In this document: piece by piece, positions 1 through 10,496 of the stretch
Layout: each line of letters begins with the position of its first letter
Numbering within the stretch: the first letter of the stretch is position 1
Origin: Moesziomyces globuligerus
Taxonomy: Eukaryota; Basidiomycota; Ustilaginomycetes; Ustilaginales; Ustilaginaceae
Reading direction: 5' to 3'
Assembly: GCA_030849465.1 (NCBI GenBank)
Contig: JARVLF010000017.1
Coordinates: 682,001 to 746,000, forward strand
DNA: 64,000 nt
Program-made: the position numbers and the translations under genes
The notes under the pieces: generated by a model
Databases searched by the model: none
Seen by the model: the letters and a program-made list of their open reading frames with translations, nothing else
Told to the model about the DNA's origin: nothing

Positions 1-278
1 CTCTTGCGCAAGAGGCGCGTGCGAAGACTCTAACTGAGACACACGTGCTTGGCCCTCTCTGCATCGCCATACTGTGCCCACCCGATGGTCGCTCGCCGTC
101 CGCCCAACTCGCCATCTCAAATTCACACTCGGCCGCCCGCCAGCCAGAATCGACCAGGCACTGTTCTCACCATCAATGGCAGACACGCGAATGCGAGTGA
201 CAGGCTACAGTACGTCTTGTGTGCTTTGCCAAGTGAATGCCACACGGTGGTGATTTTGTTGACGCAAGGCAGTGCGAA
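1..278. other. left-edge flank, no gene seen
   Basis: This is the 3' flank of the glycyl-tRNA synthetase gene that ends at 279. The short open frames here have no recognisable protein character. The window edge cuts whatever lies to the left. Confidence 0.5.
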
Positions 279-2429
279 CTAGGCGTCGACGTCCTGCTGT
301 CCCGAGTACTCGGGGAGGATCTTGCAGGCGCCTTCCCAGTCGAGGCTAGCGTCGCAGAGCTGACGGATGACATCGATGACCTGGTCGATGGGGCCGATGC
401 GCTGCGCGGTCGAGTCGCGCTCGCGCAGCGTCATGGTGCCCTTGCTCAGACTGGCAAAGTCGAGCGTGCAGGCAAACGGCGTGCCCAGCTCGTCGTTTCG
501 CGCGTACCTCCTGCCGATGCTCGCGTTCGAGTCGTCGACGCGCGACGCCACACCCGCCGAGCGCAGCTTGCGGCTCACCTGCTTGACCAGCGGCGCCAGC
601 TTCTCGTTGGAGCTGATGGGCACGATGAGCGCCTTGATGGGCGCCACCAGCGGCGGCAGGCTCAGGACACCACGGTCCTGGTCCTCGGCGCGCGTCCAGA
701 AACTGTGCTCGAGCAGCGAGTAGAAGATTCGTCCGATACCGAACGAGGGCTCGATGACGTTGGGCGTAAACTCGCGCACCGTCTCGCGGATCGTCTTCAT
801 CTCGACCGTCACCACGTCGGTCGTCAGCTCAAACGTCTGCCCCGTGCACACGGTCAGCGGCGCCGACCCGTTCTTGAGCTGCGACTCGAGCTCGCCGAGC
901 TTCTTCTGGTCCATCTCGAGGATGGCCTCCTCGACGATCTTGGCATCCTTCTTGAACTTGGGGCCGATGTTCTTCTTGACAATCGTCGGCACCAGCTTGT
1001 CGTACACCTTGGGCTCCTTGTGCGCCTTCTGCACCACGAGGTCCTTCTTGGTCCTCTTGCTGTGCACCGACAGGTCGTATGCGCTGCGGTCCGCACAGCC
1101 GACGCACTCGATCCAGCCGTACGAGGTGTGGATCTCGGCGTCCCAGCAGTCGCTGGCGTAGTGCGCCATCTCGTTGCTCATGTGCTGGCGGAAGCGCAGA
1201 CGCGAGGCGTCGATGCCGATCTTGACGAGGAAGAGGTAGATGCGTCCGATAAAGTAGCCGAGCGTCTGGTTGTCGATGATGCCGGCGGCGACCGCCTCGC
1301 CGATCGTCTTGGTGGTGATGTCGGTCTTGCCCGACTCCTGCACGTCCTTGGCGAGCAGCGGCACGGCGATGTCCTTGACCTCGTCGAAGCGCTCGTGGTT
1401 CTTGTCCTCGGGGTCGACAAAGTGCTCGATCTCGGCCATGGTGAACTCGCGCACGCGGAGGAGGCCGGCGCGCGGGCTGATCTCGTTGCGGAACGACTTG
1501 CCGATCTGGGCGCTGGCAAAGGGGACGCGGCCATTGTTGAACTCGAGCAGACGCTGGAAGTTGACAAAGTGGCCCTGGGCGGTCTCGGGACGGAGGTAGC
1601 CCTTGACCTGGCCGGTGGGGCCGATGGAGGACTCAAACATGAGGTTGAACTCGATGGGCTCCGAGACCTCGTTGCCCGACTCGGGCGAGCGGATCTCGTA
1701 CTTGCGGATGAGCTCGCCGAGCTGCTTGCCGTCAAAGTTGTCGATCTGGGCCAGCGTCGAGGTGTACTCGGCGACGAGCGCATCGTCAAGCTTGACGGCG
1801 GACGACTTGACCTTCTTCTTCTTGCTCTTCTTGTCGTCGGCGGCGGCGGGCTCGGCGGCGACGGTGACGGTCTCGCCGGCATCCTTTGCACGCGCCTGCT
1901 TGTCGCCCTCGAGACGTGCCTCGAGCACACCCTCGACGAGGTGGTCGGCACGGAAGATCTCGCCGTTCTTGGTGTCCTTGCACATCCAGTCGGCAAACTT
2001 GTCGACGTGGCCGGAGGTCTTGAGCACATCGGCAAGCGTCATGATGGTGGTGTCGAGCTCGAGCATCTCCTCTTCGATGATAAAGTGGTTGCGCCACTGG
2101 TTGATGATGTTGGCCTGGAGCGCGGCACCAGTGGGGCCGTAGTCGTAGAGACCACCGACACCGCCGTAGATCTCGAACGCCTGGATATAGAAGAAGCGCT
2201 TGGTCATGAGGCCCTCAAGCTGGCCGCGCGAGAAGGGGTGCGCATCGCGCTTGACCTCGGGACGGTCGGTGACGGCCGAGGTGGACATCTTGTTGGCGGG
2301 GAAGGCGGACAGAGATGGAGAGCAGGGTCTAGCTAGGGAGCGTGGGGTCGTCGGAAGCGAGGGACGCACGAGAGCCGCCGAGATGTGTCTGGAGAGGTTC
2401 GGCGAGATGGACCGAGGCACAACCAGCAT
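279..2429 (-). CDS. GRS1: glycyl-tRNA synthetase, probably cytosolic and mitochondrial
   Basis: Charges tRNA-Gly with glycine. It is an alpha2-type class II synthetase. Recognisable family blocks in order are GGVGGLYDYGPTGAA near the N-terminus, RPETAQGHFVNF, the motif-2 FRNEISPRAG block, and the motif-3 block EPSFGIGRIFYS, followed by the C-terminal anticodon-binding domain. Two in-frame ATGs are present. The ATG at 2288 gives a 669-residue protein beginning MSTSAVTDRP, the usual cytosolic start, with A at -3. The ATG at 2429 adds 47 residues that are rich in Arg and Ser and lack acidic residues, like a mitochondrial presequence, and it has T at -3. The extent given is the long form. The frame is open further upstream, but only from a TTG at 2558. 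No second GlyRS gene is visible in the window. Function is very secure; the dual start is inference. Confidence 0.95.
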   Translation of the reverse strand: MLVVPRSISPNLSRHISAALVRPSLPTTPRSLARPCSPSLSAFPANKMSTSAVTDRPEVKRDAHPFSRGQLEGLMTKRFFYIQAFEIYGGVGGLYDYGPTGAALQANIINQWRNHFIIEEEMLELDTTIMTLADVLKTSGHVDKFADWMCKDTKNGEIFRADHLVEGVLEARLEGDKQARAKDAGETVTVAAEPAAADDKKSKKKKVKSSAVKLDDALVAEYTSTLAQIDNFDGKQLGELIRKYEIRSPESGNEVSEPIEFNLMFESSIGPTGQVKGYLRPETAQGHFVNFQRLLEFNNGRVPFASAQIGKSFRNEISPRAGLLRVREFTMAEIEHFVDPEDKNHERFDEVKDIAVPLLAKDVQESGKTDITTKTIGEAVAAGIIDNQTLGYFIGRIYLFLVKIGIDASRLRFRQHMSNEMAHYASDCWDAEIHTSYGWIECVGCADRSAYDLSVHSKRTKKDLVVQKAHKEPKVYDKLVPTIVKKNIGPKFKKDAKIVEEAILEMDQKKLGELESQLKNGSAPLTVCTGQTFELTTDVVTVEMKTIRETVREFTPNVIEPSFGIGRIFYSLLEHSFWTRAEDQDRGVLSLPPLVAPIKALIVPISSNEKLAPLVKQVSRKLRSAGVASRVDDSNASIGRRYARNDELGTPFACTLDFASLSKGTMTLRERDSTAQRIGPIDQVIDVIRQLCDASLDWEGACKILPEYSGQQDVDA

Positions 2430-4118
2430 AAAAATTTGGTTCGCAGCGGCAACGAGGGGCGGATGGTGGCACGCGACGACGTCGATAGCGATCGAGTCGA
2501 AGGGAGAGTGCACGAAGGTGGGTTGATGAGGATGGTGATCAAGGAAGCGTCTGTCCAAGGTCGGGCGACAAGGATCTGCTGATTGGGTCGTGGAAGTGCA
2601 TTTTCTGAAGAAGAACTGCAGTCTGACACTTTACGTTGGCCTGCCGATGCGGGCTGGCACGCCGGCCACTTGGCCATCAGGGCCACTCGGCGCGGAATCC
2701 ACGGGGAGGCATCGGGAAGCGCTGAGCCCAAGATTGCAAAATTGAGCTTCCTCAGAGCAAGCAAGCAGAGCGTGCTGCGGTGACTCGGCACCGACTGCGC
2801 TTCGACCTGGCCATGTGCGATTTATCATAGCTGCTATGTGTCGCATCAACAGTCTCACATGACAGCGAAAATGGCCAAGAGGGTCCAAGCATGAGACTGG
2901 ACTGTGCGCAAATCTGGTGTCGTGCTTGGGCCTCGTCCATGCACGAAATGCAGGGCACCGGCCACTGGGCCATCAAAAAATTAAAACCCGCATTCGAGAT
3001 ACTCCACCGCACCGCACTCGCTGCCAAAAAAGATTCGAAAAGCAACCTGGCAGCAGAGGCTCAGCTCAGTCCGTAAGTTAGCAAAATTTGTGTTTCATAC
3101 GCGCAGTTCGAAAAAAATTCGAGTTTCGCGGCTCATTCTTCAGCCCACCAATCCTGAAAAGAAAAATGGTGCACGAGCCCAGTCTGGACCCCTCGGGGCC
3201 ATGTGAGGGTGGTTGGTGCGCGACAATGCAGGGTGTGCTGTTCAACACAAAGAGAGAGTTTTTTTGCCCCTGGCTCGAGCGCAGCTGCCATGGCCCGGGC
3301 TCACGGCGACCCTTTCCACATTTTTTTTTTTGGTTCGGTTCTGGCTTTTGGCGGGAACAGCATTGCACGGCAGCCCAGCAGCACACACTCGGCTTACCAA
3401 CCCCCTGGGCAAAAAAGAACAGAAAAATTCAGTGAGGCGGCCCGGACCGTGCTCCTACGCAAGCCAAGCCCGCACTCTTGGAACGGCCAGGCGAAAAAAA
3501 AAGGCAGGCTGCTGGTGGGCACGAGGTGAGGAGGAGTGCGTGCGGGAGCGGAAGGGCTTGGCCTCTGCACGGCTCAGCACAGCGCTGAGGCCAAGCTAGC
3601 TACGCTCTGCCGCCGAGAGAGGCTTGCCGCCACCTTGGGCCTCCTCATCCCAGACGCTGGCTGCCCTTCGACACCATCCTCATCACCACCTACGCTCCAC
3701 CCTGTATCTCATCGCGCACGTCCAGACGCAGCAGCAATCGCCGGCGGTCTCGCTTTCAACCGCTGATACCACAATCGAAAGGTGCAAAGCCGCCCAAGGG
3801 TCGCATCCCCATATCGAGAGGCCCACCACTCATATCTCTCCAGGCCCATTCGACTGCCTGGCTTCCGACTGGTCGACAAGCTCATCACCATCTTGATCAC
3901 CAGACAGCTCAGTATGCTCGCGCCCTAAGCACCGAGCTTGTATCATCCATCTCGACCACACCGTCTCGGTGGCGCCACCCTTCTCGGCCTGAAGCTCATC
4001 ACAGAAATCCCGTCGCGCAAGGGCACGTTCTGCCGAGCCATCCCGCCGGAGCGCATCATCGACGAGCTTTCAGACCTCGACAACTTTGCCACCTCCCGGC
4101 TCACAATATACCCAAACC
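2430..4118. other. intergenic region and leaders
   Basis: Divergent spacer between GRS1 (leftward) and the Ser/Pro-rich frame at 4119 (rightward). It has A- and T-homopolymer runs at about 3000-3500, including a T11 run near 3321, and a pyrimidine-rich stretch from about 3620 to 3900 that looks like an mRNA leader. From about 3960 to 4090 there is a coding-like frame that could be an upstream exon (see findings). No RNA gene was recognised. Confidence 0.4.
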
Positions 4119-4691
4119 ATGAGCAGAGCCCCGCCTCTCATGCCCAGCTCGTCTGGCTCGCACGCCTACTCGTCGCCCAAGCTCGGGGCGGCGGCTATCT
4201 ACAGCACCAGCTCGCCCACCGGCTCCCCACGACCATACTTCGCTCAACATCTGCCAGGCACGCTTTCGCCGTACCGCGATGCCTCAGCTCGGTATGCACA
4301 TCTGGGAAGCCCCAGGATCAGCTCGCTCAGTCGCGACGCCACCGCTGCGTTGAAGGCTAGCAGTTATCCGACCTCCTCTTCTCGACCAACCTCGCCGACC
4401 CCTGGCTCGCGCTCGCCATCGCCCAGCAGCGACAGTGATGGCTCCGACGCTTCGGCTCCACACGAACCGCACGATACCAGCCACGATGATCCACGCGAGC
4501 ACGGCCACCCACAACTCAGCCGACACGATTCGTCGGGCCGTGGTGATGGCCACCCGCAACACGATCGGCAAGACGCACACAACGACGCTGCGGCTTCGGG
4601 CTCCGGTAAGGGTGCTGCCACCGACTCTCCCAACAGCCTCAGGCGGGCGCACCAGCTGCAGCCGATAGAAACCAAAAGTGAGTACTCCTAA
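4119..4691 (+). CDS. Ser/Pro-rich hypothetical protein, exon structure unresolved
   Basis: An open frame of 190 codons from an ATG at 4119. The product is rich in Ser, Pro, His and Asp, with runs such as SRPTSPTPGSRSPSPSSDSD, and looks disordered; no domain was recognised. A perfect-looking splice donor GTGAGT lies at 4678, a few codons before the stop, so the frame probably continues in another exon. One phase-compatible continuation begins at 4819 and ends with a TGA at 4899-4901, giving about 213 residues with tail MGILPGPSANVALQLRYT. That acceptor would be the weak sequence GAG, so this is only a suggestion. The true start may also lie upstream, because about 3960-4090 is coding-like in a different frame. 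Function unknown. Confidence 0.35.
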   Translation: MSRAPPLMPSSSGSHAYSSPKLGAAAIYSTSSPTGSPRPYFAQHLPGTLSPYRDASARYAHLGSPRISSLSRDATAALKASSYPTSSSRPTSPTPGSRSPSPSSDSDGSDASAPHEPHDTSHDDPREHGHPQLSRHDSSGRGDGHPQHDRQDAHNDAAASGSGKGAATDSPNSLRRAHQLQPIETKSEYS

Positions 4692-4901
4692 CCTCGACAC
4701 GGCCGTCCCTTTGCTCCTCTCGACAACGCCCTGTCTTCTTGCGCCGTTTCGACCGACCTCGAGCCAGCCTGCTCGACGTGATGATGTGGCTTTGAACCGA
4801 CCCCACCGCATCTGTGAGCATGCTTGGAGCTCTCAAGCGTGCACATGGGCATCTTGCCCGGCCCCAGCGCGAACGTGGCGTTGCAGCTCCGCTACACTTG
4901 A

Positions 4902-6957
4902 TGCTCTCCACGTGTCACCGTCCCGGACGCCATCTCAGAACCATCTGCAGGCCAGACCCACCGCGGATCGTGCCCTCTGCACGAGTCACCGTGTAGCTGC
5001 GGCTCCGTCCGTGTGCGGACGGGCGCGCGCAACAACGGGCTGCGGGATTGCACCGCAGAGGAAGTTTTCGACCTTGTTGGCGCACGGCCAACGGCTCACC
5101 CCGACGATGAACCTGTCCCCCCAGGCGTAGACGTGGGATGATGTGCGGCGGCATACGCACCTGCGCCTCGTTGTCGCGCCCCTGCTCACGGCCCAGACAT
5201 GCTTTGCAGCTTCGCAACGCATGGTGCCGTAGCTGTCAGCGCAAGTCCCAGGTGTATGCCGGCTGCGATGACGCATGAGCGTTGGAAGCACTGCTCGCCC
5301 CTTGCAACAGGATCTTGCAGGGTGAGCCACGCCTCTGCTGCATGAGCTTAGATGTCGTGCATTCGCGTGCTGCAGCGAACTTCCCTCCGAGCCATCATCG
5401 GCTTGCAGCGGCGATTCGAAGTTGGTCTGGCTGGGTCGTTCAACCGCGAGGCTCATCGAGACGGTGAGTGTTGATTGCATTGCGCGGGCCAGAGGCTAGC
5501 GAGCTTCTGGCGAGGCGAGACGTTGCCTGCTCTGCACTCGCCTCGATGATACGAGCACACGTAGGCCGCGACCAACGTGAGCTCGGGTTGCCGAGCGTCG
5601 GATGATGCGAATCGGTGGTGCCTGTCGGGCACGTTTGACCCGCATTTCCAGCGGCATGAATGCTCGCCCACAGACGCTCCGCATCGTCGACGGGCCGCGC
5701 GAGCTTAGTTGCCGCCTCCCCTCGCCTCGGATGGGTTGCGGCGTGGAGGAGCTGCAATCGCTGCACGTTGTTGCTCCCACTCGCACTGCTGCACAGCTGC
5801 ACAGCTGCACAGCGGCACAGGTGCAGCCTCGCAGCAGGCTGCTTTTGGAATTGGCTCGCAGTCTAGCGGCGGGGATTTTCTAATTTCGCAGGCGCGTCGG
5901 CTCCTCAGCTCCTGCCCGTGGTCACGCTGGGCTCGGTGGCTTGCGGCTTGGCCTGGCGGCGACGGCTCAGCGCGTTGAGCCTCTGGTCTCGCGCCAATGC
6001 TTTGGATGGGATGCAGCGTGACCCCTTGCTGCACGCGCCGCCCGCAGCCTTTGGCTTTGTGCTCTGGCTGCTTGCTTGGCTTGGCTTGTTGGCCTGCCTC
6101 GCCTCGCCTGTGTGCTGCCTGCCGTCATCCTGCCGAAGCCAGCCCAACCGCAAGCATCGCCTCGAGCGCGACGCCGAGCCTTCTGCTTCACAGCCGGTTC
6201 GCATTTCAGCATTTCTTCTCGCTGCCCGTCGCGCCCGCTCCTCGGCCCTGCTTCTATGCCCAGACGCTGCGTATCTGCTGCTCTGCCGCTTTGCAGCAAC
6301 ACGCTGTGGTTCCACTCTCCCGCCCCACCCTCTCGTTCTCTCTCTGCGCCTTCTTGCCTCTGACACCGCCGCCGCTCAGTCGCAGCTGCGCAGTCGTTGC
6401 TCTTCCGAATCGCCCTTGGCCTCGCCCTCGACCTCGCCCCCGCGTGTTTGGCTTCCGTGGCACTGCCGCGCTGCTCAGACTCGCTCCCCGAGCCCCTCGG
6501 TGCCTGTTACTCCACCAAGACGGACGCTTGCCCGCCTTCCGCCCTCTTGCCTCGCACCGACCACCTCACCCCCACCCTCTTCGCTCCTCCTCATCCTCCA
6601 ATTTTTCCTTGCATAACGTCGCCTTCTCCCTCTCCGCTTTGCCATCCTCTTCAGCACCTGCATCCTGCATCTTTCTTCCTCTGGCTCCCGCGACTTTCAC
6701 CCGCTACCTTGCACGCGTTCCGATCGCGCAGCATCGAGCATATCATCGTGCTGCGTGTCAGCACCTTCGCTCCTCCTACTTGTTCGATCAGCATCAGCAG
6801 TGTCGTGTCTGCGACAACCTTCCTCAGAAGTGGTGGCCGACTGCACTCTTCGATCACGATTGCTTGAAAGCGCTCCCGCATCGCCTGCTCTCGACCCCGA
6901 CCCTGACGCGACCTCACTTTCAAGACGGCCACCGACGTGCGCGACACTCGAGCAAAG
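4902..6957. other. long upstream region of the first C2H2 gene
   Basis: About 2 kb without a supportable gene. It contains a short direct repeat of an AGCTGCACAG-like unit near 5793-5820. From about 6180 to the ATG at 6958 the + strand is strongly pyrimidine-rich, which looks like a long 5' leader of the zinc-finger gene. Open frames on both strands here are short and lack protein character. Confidence 0.4.
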
Positions 6958-9459
6958 ATGGCGGCCTCTCCCGAGCTCATCAGCTTCACCAACAGCCTTC
7001 TCAATACTGACAATATGCTCTCGCCCCTCCACCACTCTTTTGCCTCGGCAGACGCCGCCACTCGACGCACATCCGCTGGCGAGCCCCTCAGCGCGAGTTC
7101 GCCGCGCATCGGCGAGGCCTACGTCAACAGCCCCAAGCGCGATCCTCTCCGCGACGGCTACCGGGCTACGCCTCCTTCATCTGCCTGGCGGCACTCCGGC
7201 TCCTACACCGGACGCGACGGCTCGCCGTGGTACACCGACGCGCGTTCGTCGCCCTTCGCCTCTTCAGCAGCGCGCGATTATGCTACGCTCGAGCTCGAAT
7301 CCAGTCTCGGCGCACCAACACATCCCGCTGGCGACCCTTCCCTCCACTACGGCGATACGAGCAACGCAGACAATGTCGTCGCCTTGCTTCATGCCGCCGC
7401 CGCTGCAGACGAAGCCAGCAAGCAGGTCGACCGCTCCAACGAGAACCGCTTCCCTTCCCCAAGCGCCTTTTACCAGCAGGGCATGCCCACCTACGGCATC
7501 CCACCGTATTCGGCCGCCTACCGCTCCAGCTCCTCCGGCCTCGGCTTCACCAACTCGCCCAACCTGGGCTTCGCGCGCCCCTACCGCGGCGTAGATGGCT
7601 CCATGGATGCTGCATCGCCCTATGCGCAGGCCACTGCCACCGTGCAGCCGTCGGCCACTGCATCGTCGGGAGCGCAAGCTCACGACGAAGATGTCAAGCC
7701 ACAGATCAAGTCCGAATCCGCGCCCGCCGACACCAACACTCAGCCCGCCGCCAAGAAGCCACGCGGCAGGGCGCGCAAGAAGAGCGTCATCAAGGCAGAG
7801 AATGAGGAGGCGCCCGTCAGCGCTCCGGCCACCGCACCGTCAGCGCTCGACAGCGTCGTCTCGGCCGCCTTGGCCGCCTCCGAGGCGACTCCTGGCTATG
7901 CCGGTCCAGCGTTTGCGCCTTATGGATACCCAGATTACGGCGCCACCGCCATGCCTGCCAACGCTTTCGCCAACAATCCTCTAGCCTCGCTCGCAGCGCA
8001 GGTCAGCGGTCCCCTTGCAACGGCGCCGGCCATCACAGCACAGGCTTTGGTCTCGAACGAGCCAGTCGTCAAAGCCACACCTGCAGCACCAGCGGCCGCT
8101 GGGTCAGCCGCCTCGGCCGCCTCGCCTACCTCGCCTGGCGGCAAGGGCAAGACCGAAAGCGACGGTGGAGGTCCCAAACTGCACGAGTGCGAGACGTGTG
8201 GCAAGGCTTTCAGTCGACGATCCGACCTCGCCCGTCACCGCCGCATCCATACCGGCGAACGTCCCTACCCGTGCGACTATCCAGGCTGCGGAAAGAGCTT
8301 CATCCAGCGCTCCGCGCTCACCGTCCACTCTCGCGTCCACTCGGGCGAGCGCCCACACAAGTGCGAGTTCGAAGGATGCGACAAGAGCTTCTCCGACAGC
8401 AGCTCCTTGGCGCGACATCGCCGAACGCACACGGGTCGAAGGCCCTACGTCTGCGATTTCCCAAAGTGCGGCAAGATGTTCACTCGACGCACCACGCTTA
8501 ACCGACACTCGCGTTGCCATCAGCCCGGATACGTCAAGCCCAAGAGCCGTGGCAAGGGCCGTGGCAAGGGCAAGAAGTCGGCCGACGGTGAAGCCAACGC
8601 TGGCGACGACGACGATGATGACGATGACGACGACGAGGACGATGACGATGACGAGGATGAGGACAGCGAGGACGACGAGGACGACGAGGACTCTGAAGCC
8701 GAGTCAGGCTCCGGATCCGAGCCCGCCGAGTCGGTCACGCCTCCCGAGACATCCACTCAGGTTGCTAAAGGCGCCAAGCGCGCTGCTCCAGGCCGCGGGC
8801 GCAAAAACTCGACCGCCAAGAAGGCCAACACTGGCAACGCTGGCAACGCTGCTGGTGTGGTCAACCGCATGAACCGCTCGGCGAGCGACGCCGAAGCTGC
8901 CATGACGTTGGCTCAGGCTGCCCTGCAGGCGCAATTCAACCCATACTATTCCGAGCAGATGAACGGCTCTGGCGCAGACGCATCACAGTCCAACGCAGGT
9001 GCCAACATGCCTTGGTCTGGCTCATCGAGCTTCAACTCGTACCCCATGTCGGCGCAGGACGGCACAGCTGCGCTGCTCGCCGCAAGCAACCACACGAGCT
9101 TCTCGCCTGGCATGGGCTCGAACGATTCCAACGAGGCGATGGAGGCCGCCGCTGCCGTTCTTGGCGGCTTCGCCAACTCGCCGAGCGCCATCAGCAACGG
9201 CGGCGATGCGGGCCACTCGAGCTCGCTCTCGGAAGCGCAGCTCTTGCTCGACGCGGCCATGAGCCCTGTCTCGAACCACGCCACCATCCCGGGGCTCGGA
9301 GACGGCAACAAGGGCGCGGCTGCGCGCGGTCGAGGTCGCGGCCGCCCTCGCGGCGCTCGAGGCGGTGGTCGCAGCGGTCAGCCGAGCAACCTCTCGACTG
9401 CCACTGGCGCAGACTCGTCTGAAGCTGCATCGGATGAGACGCCCGCCGCCGAGGCGTGA
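6958..9459 (+). CDS. C2H2 zinc-finger transcription factor, four fingers, intronless
   Basis: An 833-residue predicted nuclear DNA-binding protein. Four tandem C2H2 fingers occupy about residues 411-521 and are joined by TGERPY-type linkers (HTGERPY, HSGERPH, HTGRRPY). Their helices read [27 protein letters not shown] and TRRTTLNRH. Just after the fingers comes a basic patch rich in GKGRGKGKK, then an acidic Asp/Glu run at about 550-580. Near the C-terminus is a Gly/Arg segment, [18 protein letters not shown], that resembles an AT-hook and may add minor-groove contacts. The rest is low-complexity Ala/Ser/Pro. The start at 6958 has A at -3 and G at +4; the open frame runs a few codons further only through GTG at 6937. 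The finger set is closely related to that of the gene at 19742-21654. The family is fungal-specific and the target genes are unknown. Confidence 0.9.
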   Translation: MAASPELISFTNSLLNTDNMLSPLHHSFASADAATRRTSAGEPLSASSPRIGEAYVNSPKRDPLRDGYRATPPSSAWRHSGSYTGRDGSPWYTDARSSPFASSAARDYATLELESSLGAPTHPAGDPSLHYGDTSNADNVVALLHAAAAADEASKQVDRSNENRFPSPSAFYQQGMPTYGIPPYSAAYRSSSSGLGFTNSPNLGFARPYRGVDGSMDAASPYAQATATVQPSATASSGAQAHDEDVKPQIKSESAPADTNTQPAAKKPRGRARKKSVIKAENEEAPVSAPATAPSALDSVVSAALAASEATPGYAGPAFAPYGYPDYGATAMPANAFANNPLASLAAQVSGPLATAPAITAQALVSNEPVVKATPAAPAAAGSAASAASPTSPGGKGKTESDGGGPKLHECETCGKAFSRRSDLARHRRIHTGERPYPCDYPGCGKSFIQRSALTVHSRVHSGERPHKCEFEGCDKSFSDSSSLARHRRTHTGRRPYVCDFPKCGKMFTRRTTLNRHSRCHQPGYVKPKSRGKGRGKGKKSADGEANAGDDDDDDDDDDEDDDDDEDEDSEDDEDDEDSEAESGSGSEPAESVTPPETSTQVAKGAKRAAPGRGRKNSTAKKANTGNAGNAAGVVNRMNRSASDAEAAMTLAQAALQAQFNPYYSEQMNGSGADASQSNAGANMPWSGSSSFNSYPMSAQDGTAALLAASNHTSFSPGMGSNDSNEAMEAAAAVLGGFANSPSAISNGGDAGHSSSLSEAQLLLDAAMSPVSNHATIPGLGDGNKGAAARGRGRGRPRGARGGGRSGQPSNLSTATGADSSEAASDETPAAEA

Positions 9460-10031
9460 ACGTGATCTAGCCCCCTCGAAGCTTCCTTTTTCTCCCCCCC
9501 TCTCCCTCTCTTCTTACCTTCTTCACTCAGTCCTCGTCCATCTGAATTGGCGGACCTAAGCTATCGTCCCACGCCACCCGCAATCTTGCTTTCCTCACCC
9601 GTCCTGTGCTCAAGACGGTGTACTTGTACTAGCGATCTCCGCTTTCTCTCCGTTTGTTTTTCCCCCTCTTCTTCGCATGAATGCCTTTTTCCCCTTGCCA
9701 GCCCTGGAATGGAGCTGGCGTGTAATCAATAGAATCGCTTCGACTCTGCATCTGTTCGCTACCGTCGTGATGGGATGTGCGGGTGAGAGTTGTTTGAGCC
9801 AAGTTGGGCGAGATGGTGGAGGTCGTGATCGGGTGTCGGATCGGGAGATGGACTGCGACGCGTCGCAGATTCACGATTGCGCCCACCACACCACGCGCAG
9901 ACATCGGCATCCAAGTCGACCCTCGCACGCTTCTTTTCTCATCCCTCTCTCATCAGCGCCGAGTCCACAAGGATCTTTTGTGCTTCTCACGTCTCTCCAG
10001 CTCCGTCAAGCGTCGCAAAGCTTGCAAAATC
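9460..10031. other. 3' flank of C2H2 gene and leader of EMI1-like gene
   Basis: Pyrimidine-rich sequence with no additional gene seen. It should hold the terminator of the zinc-finger gene and the promoter of the gene starting at 10032, since both read rightward. Confidence 0.4.
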
Positions 10032-10496
10032 ATGGCGAGTGGGAGCAAGTACGCCGAGTTGGTGGCAGAGGACGTGGCGTACCACAAAGCGTCTACGCCG
10101 ATCGACGAGATGCCCAGCTGCACCAACCTGTTCGACCGATGGGCGCAGTGCTTCGCGCTCGGCCCGCAGATGAAGGCCGTCTACCGATACGGCGGCCTGC
10201 AGGACTGCAAGCACAAGCTCGACGACTTCAAGTTCTGCCTCACCATGAAAGGCATGTCGCAGGAGGAAAAGTACGAAGCCTGGATCAGAAGAAAGGCGGA
10301 AAAGACAGCAAGCCAGAGACTCAGCACCGACAGCTCAGAGACCGTTTGGACCATCAGAAGGTACGTTTTTGTGTCTATTCCTGGATGCTGGTGGCCAGTA
10401 CCTGCAGTAGCTGACGATGGGATGATTGTGCATGTGGGTAGAGATCCGAACGAGGCGGTCAAGACAAAAGGCGATACGATGGGCACGATCGTATGA
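10032..10496 (+). CDS. Emi1/DUF3128 family twin CX9C protein
   Basis: Two exons, 10032-10360 and 10442-10496, join across an 81-bp intron (donor GTACGT, acceptor GGGTAG) to give 127 residues. The core contains two cysteine pairs, C30/C40 and C59/C69, each exactly CX9C, in the blocks DRWAQCFALGPQMKAVYRYG and LQDCKHKLDDFKFC. This matches the DUF3128/Emi1 family of small proteins. Twin CX9C proteins are typically imported into the mitochondrial intermembrane space and oxidised by the Mia40 relay, so that location is inferred. The second exon adds RDPNEAV and a short tail; the RDPNEA join supports the splice. The start is the first ATG of the conserved frame; a longer upstream frame exists but is not protein-like. 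The exact function of this family is poorly known. Confidence 0.88.
   Translation: MASGSKYAELVAEDVAYHKASTPIDEMPSCTNLFDRWAQCFALGPQMKAVYRYGGLQDCKHKLDDFKFCLTMKGMSQEEKYEAWIRRKAEKTASQRLSTDSSETVWTIRRYVFVSIPGCWWPVPAVADDGMIVHVGRDPNEAVKTKGDTMGTIV

Noticed and set aside
237..2336. 699-codon open frame antisense to GRS1
   Set aside because: Same codon-bias shadow. Composition is Leu/Val/Asp/Gly/Arg repeats without family features.
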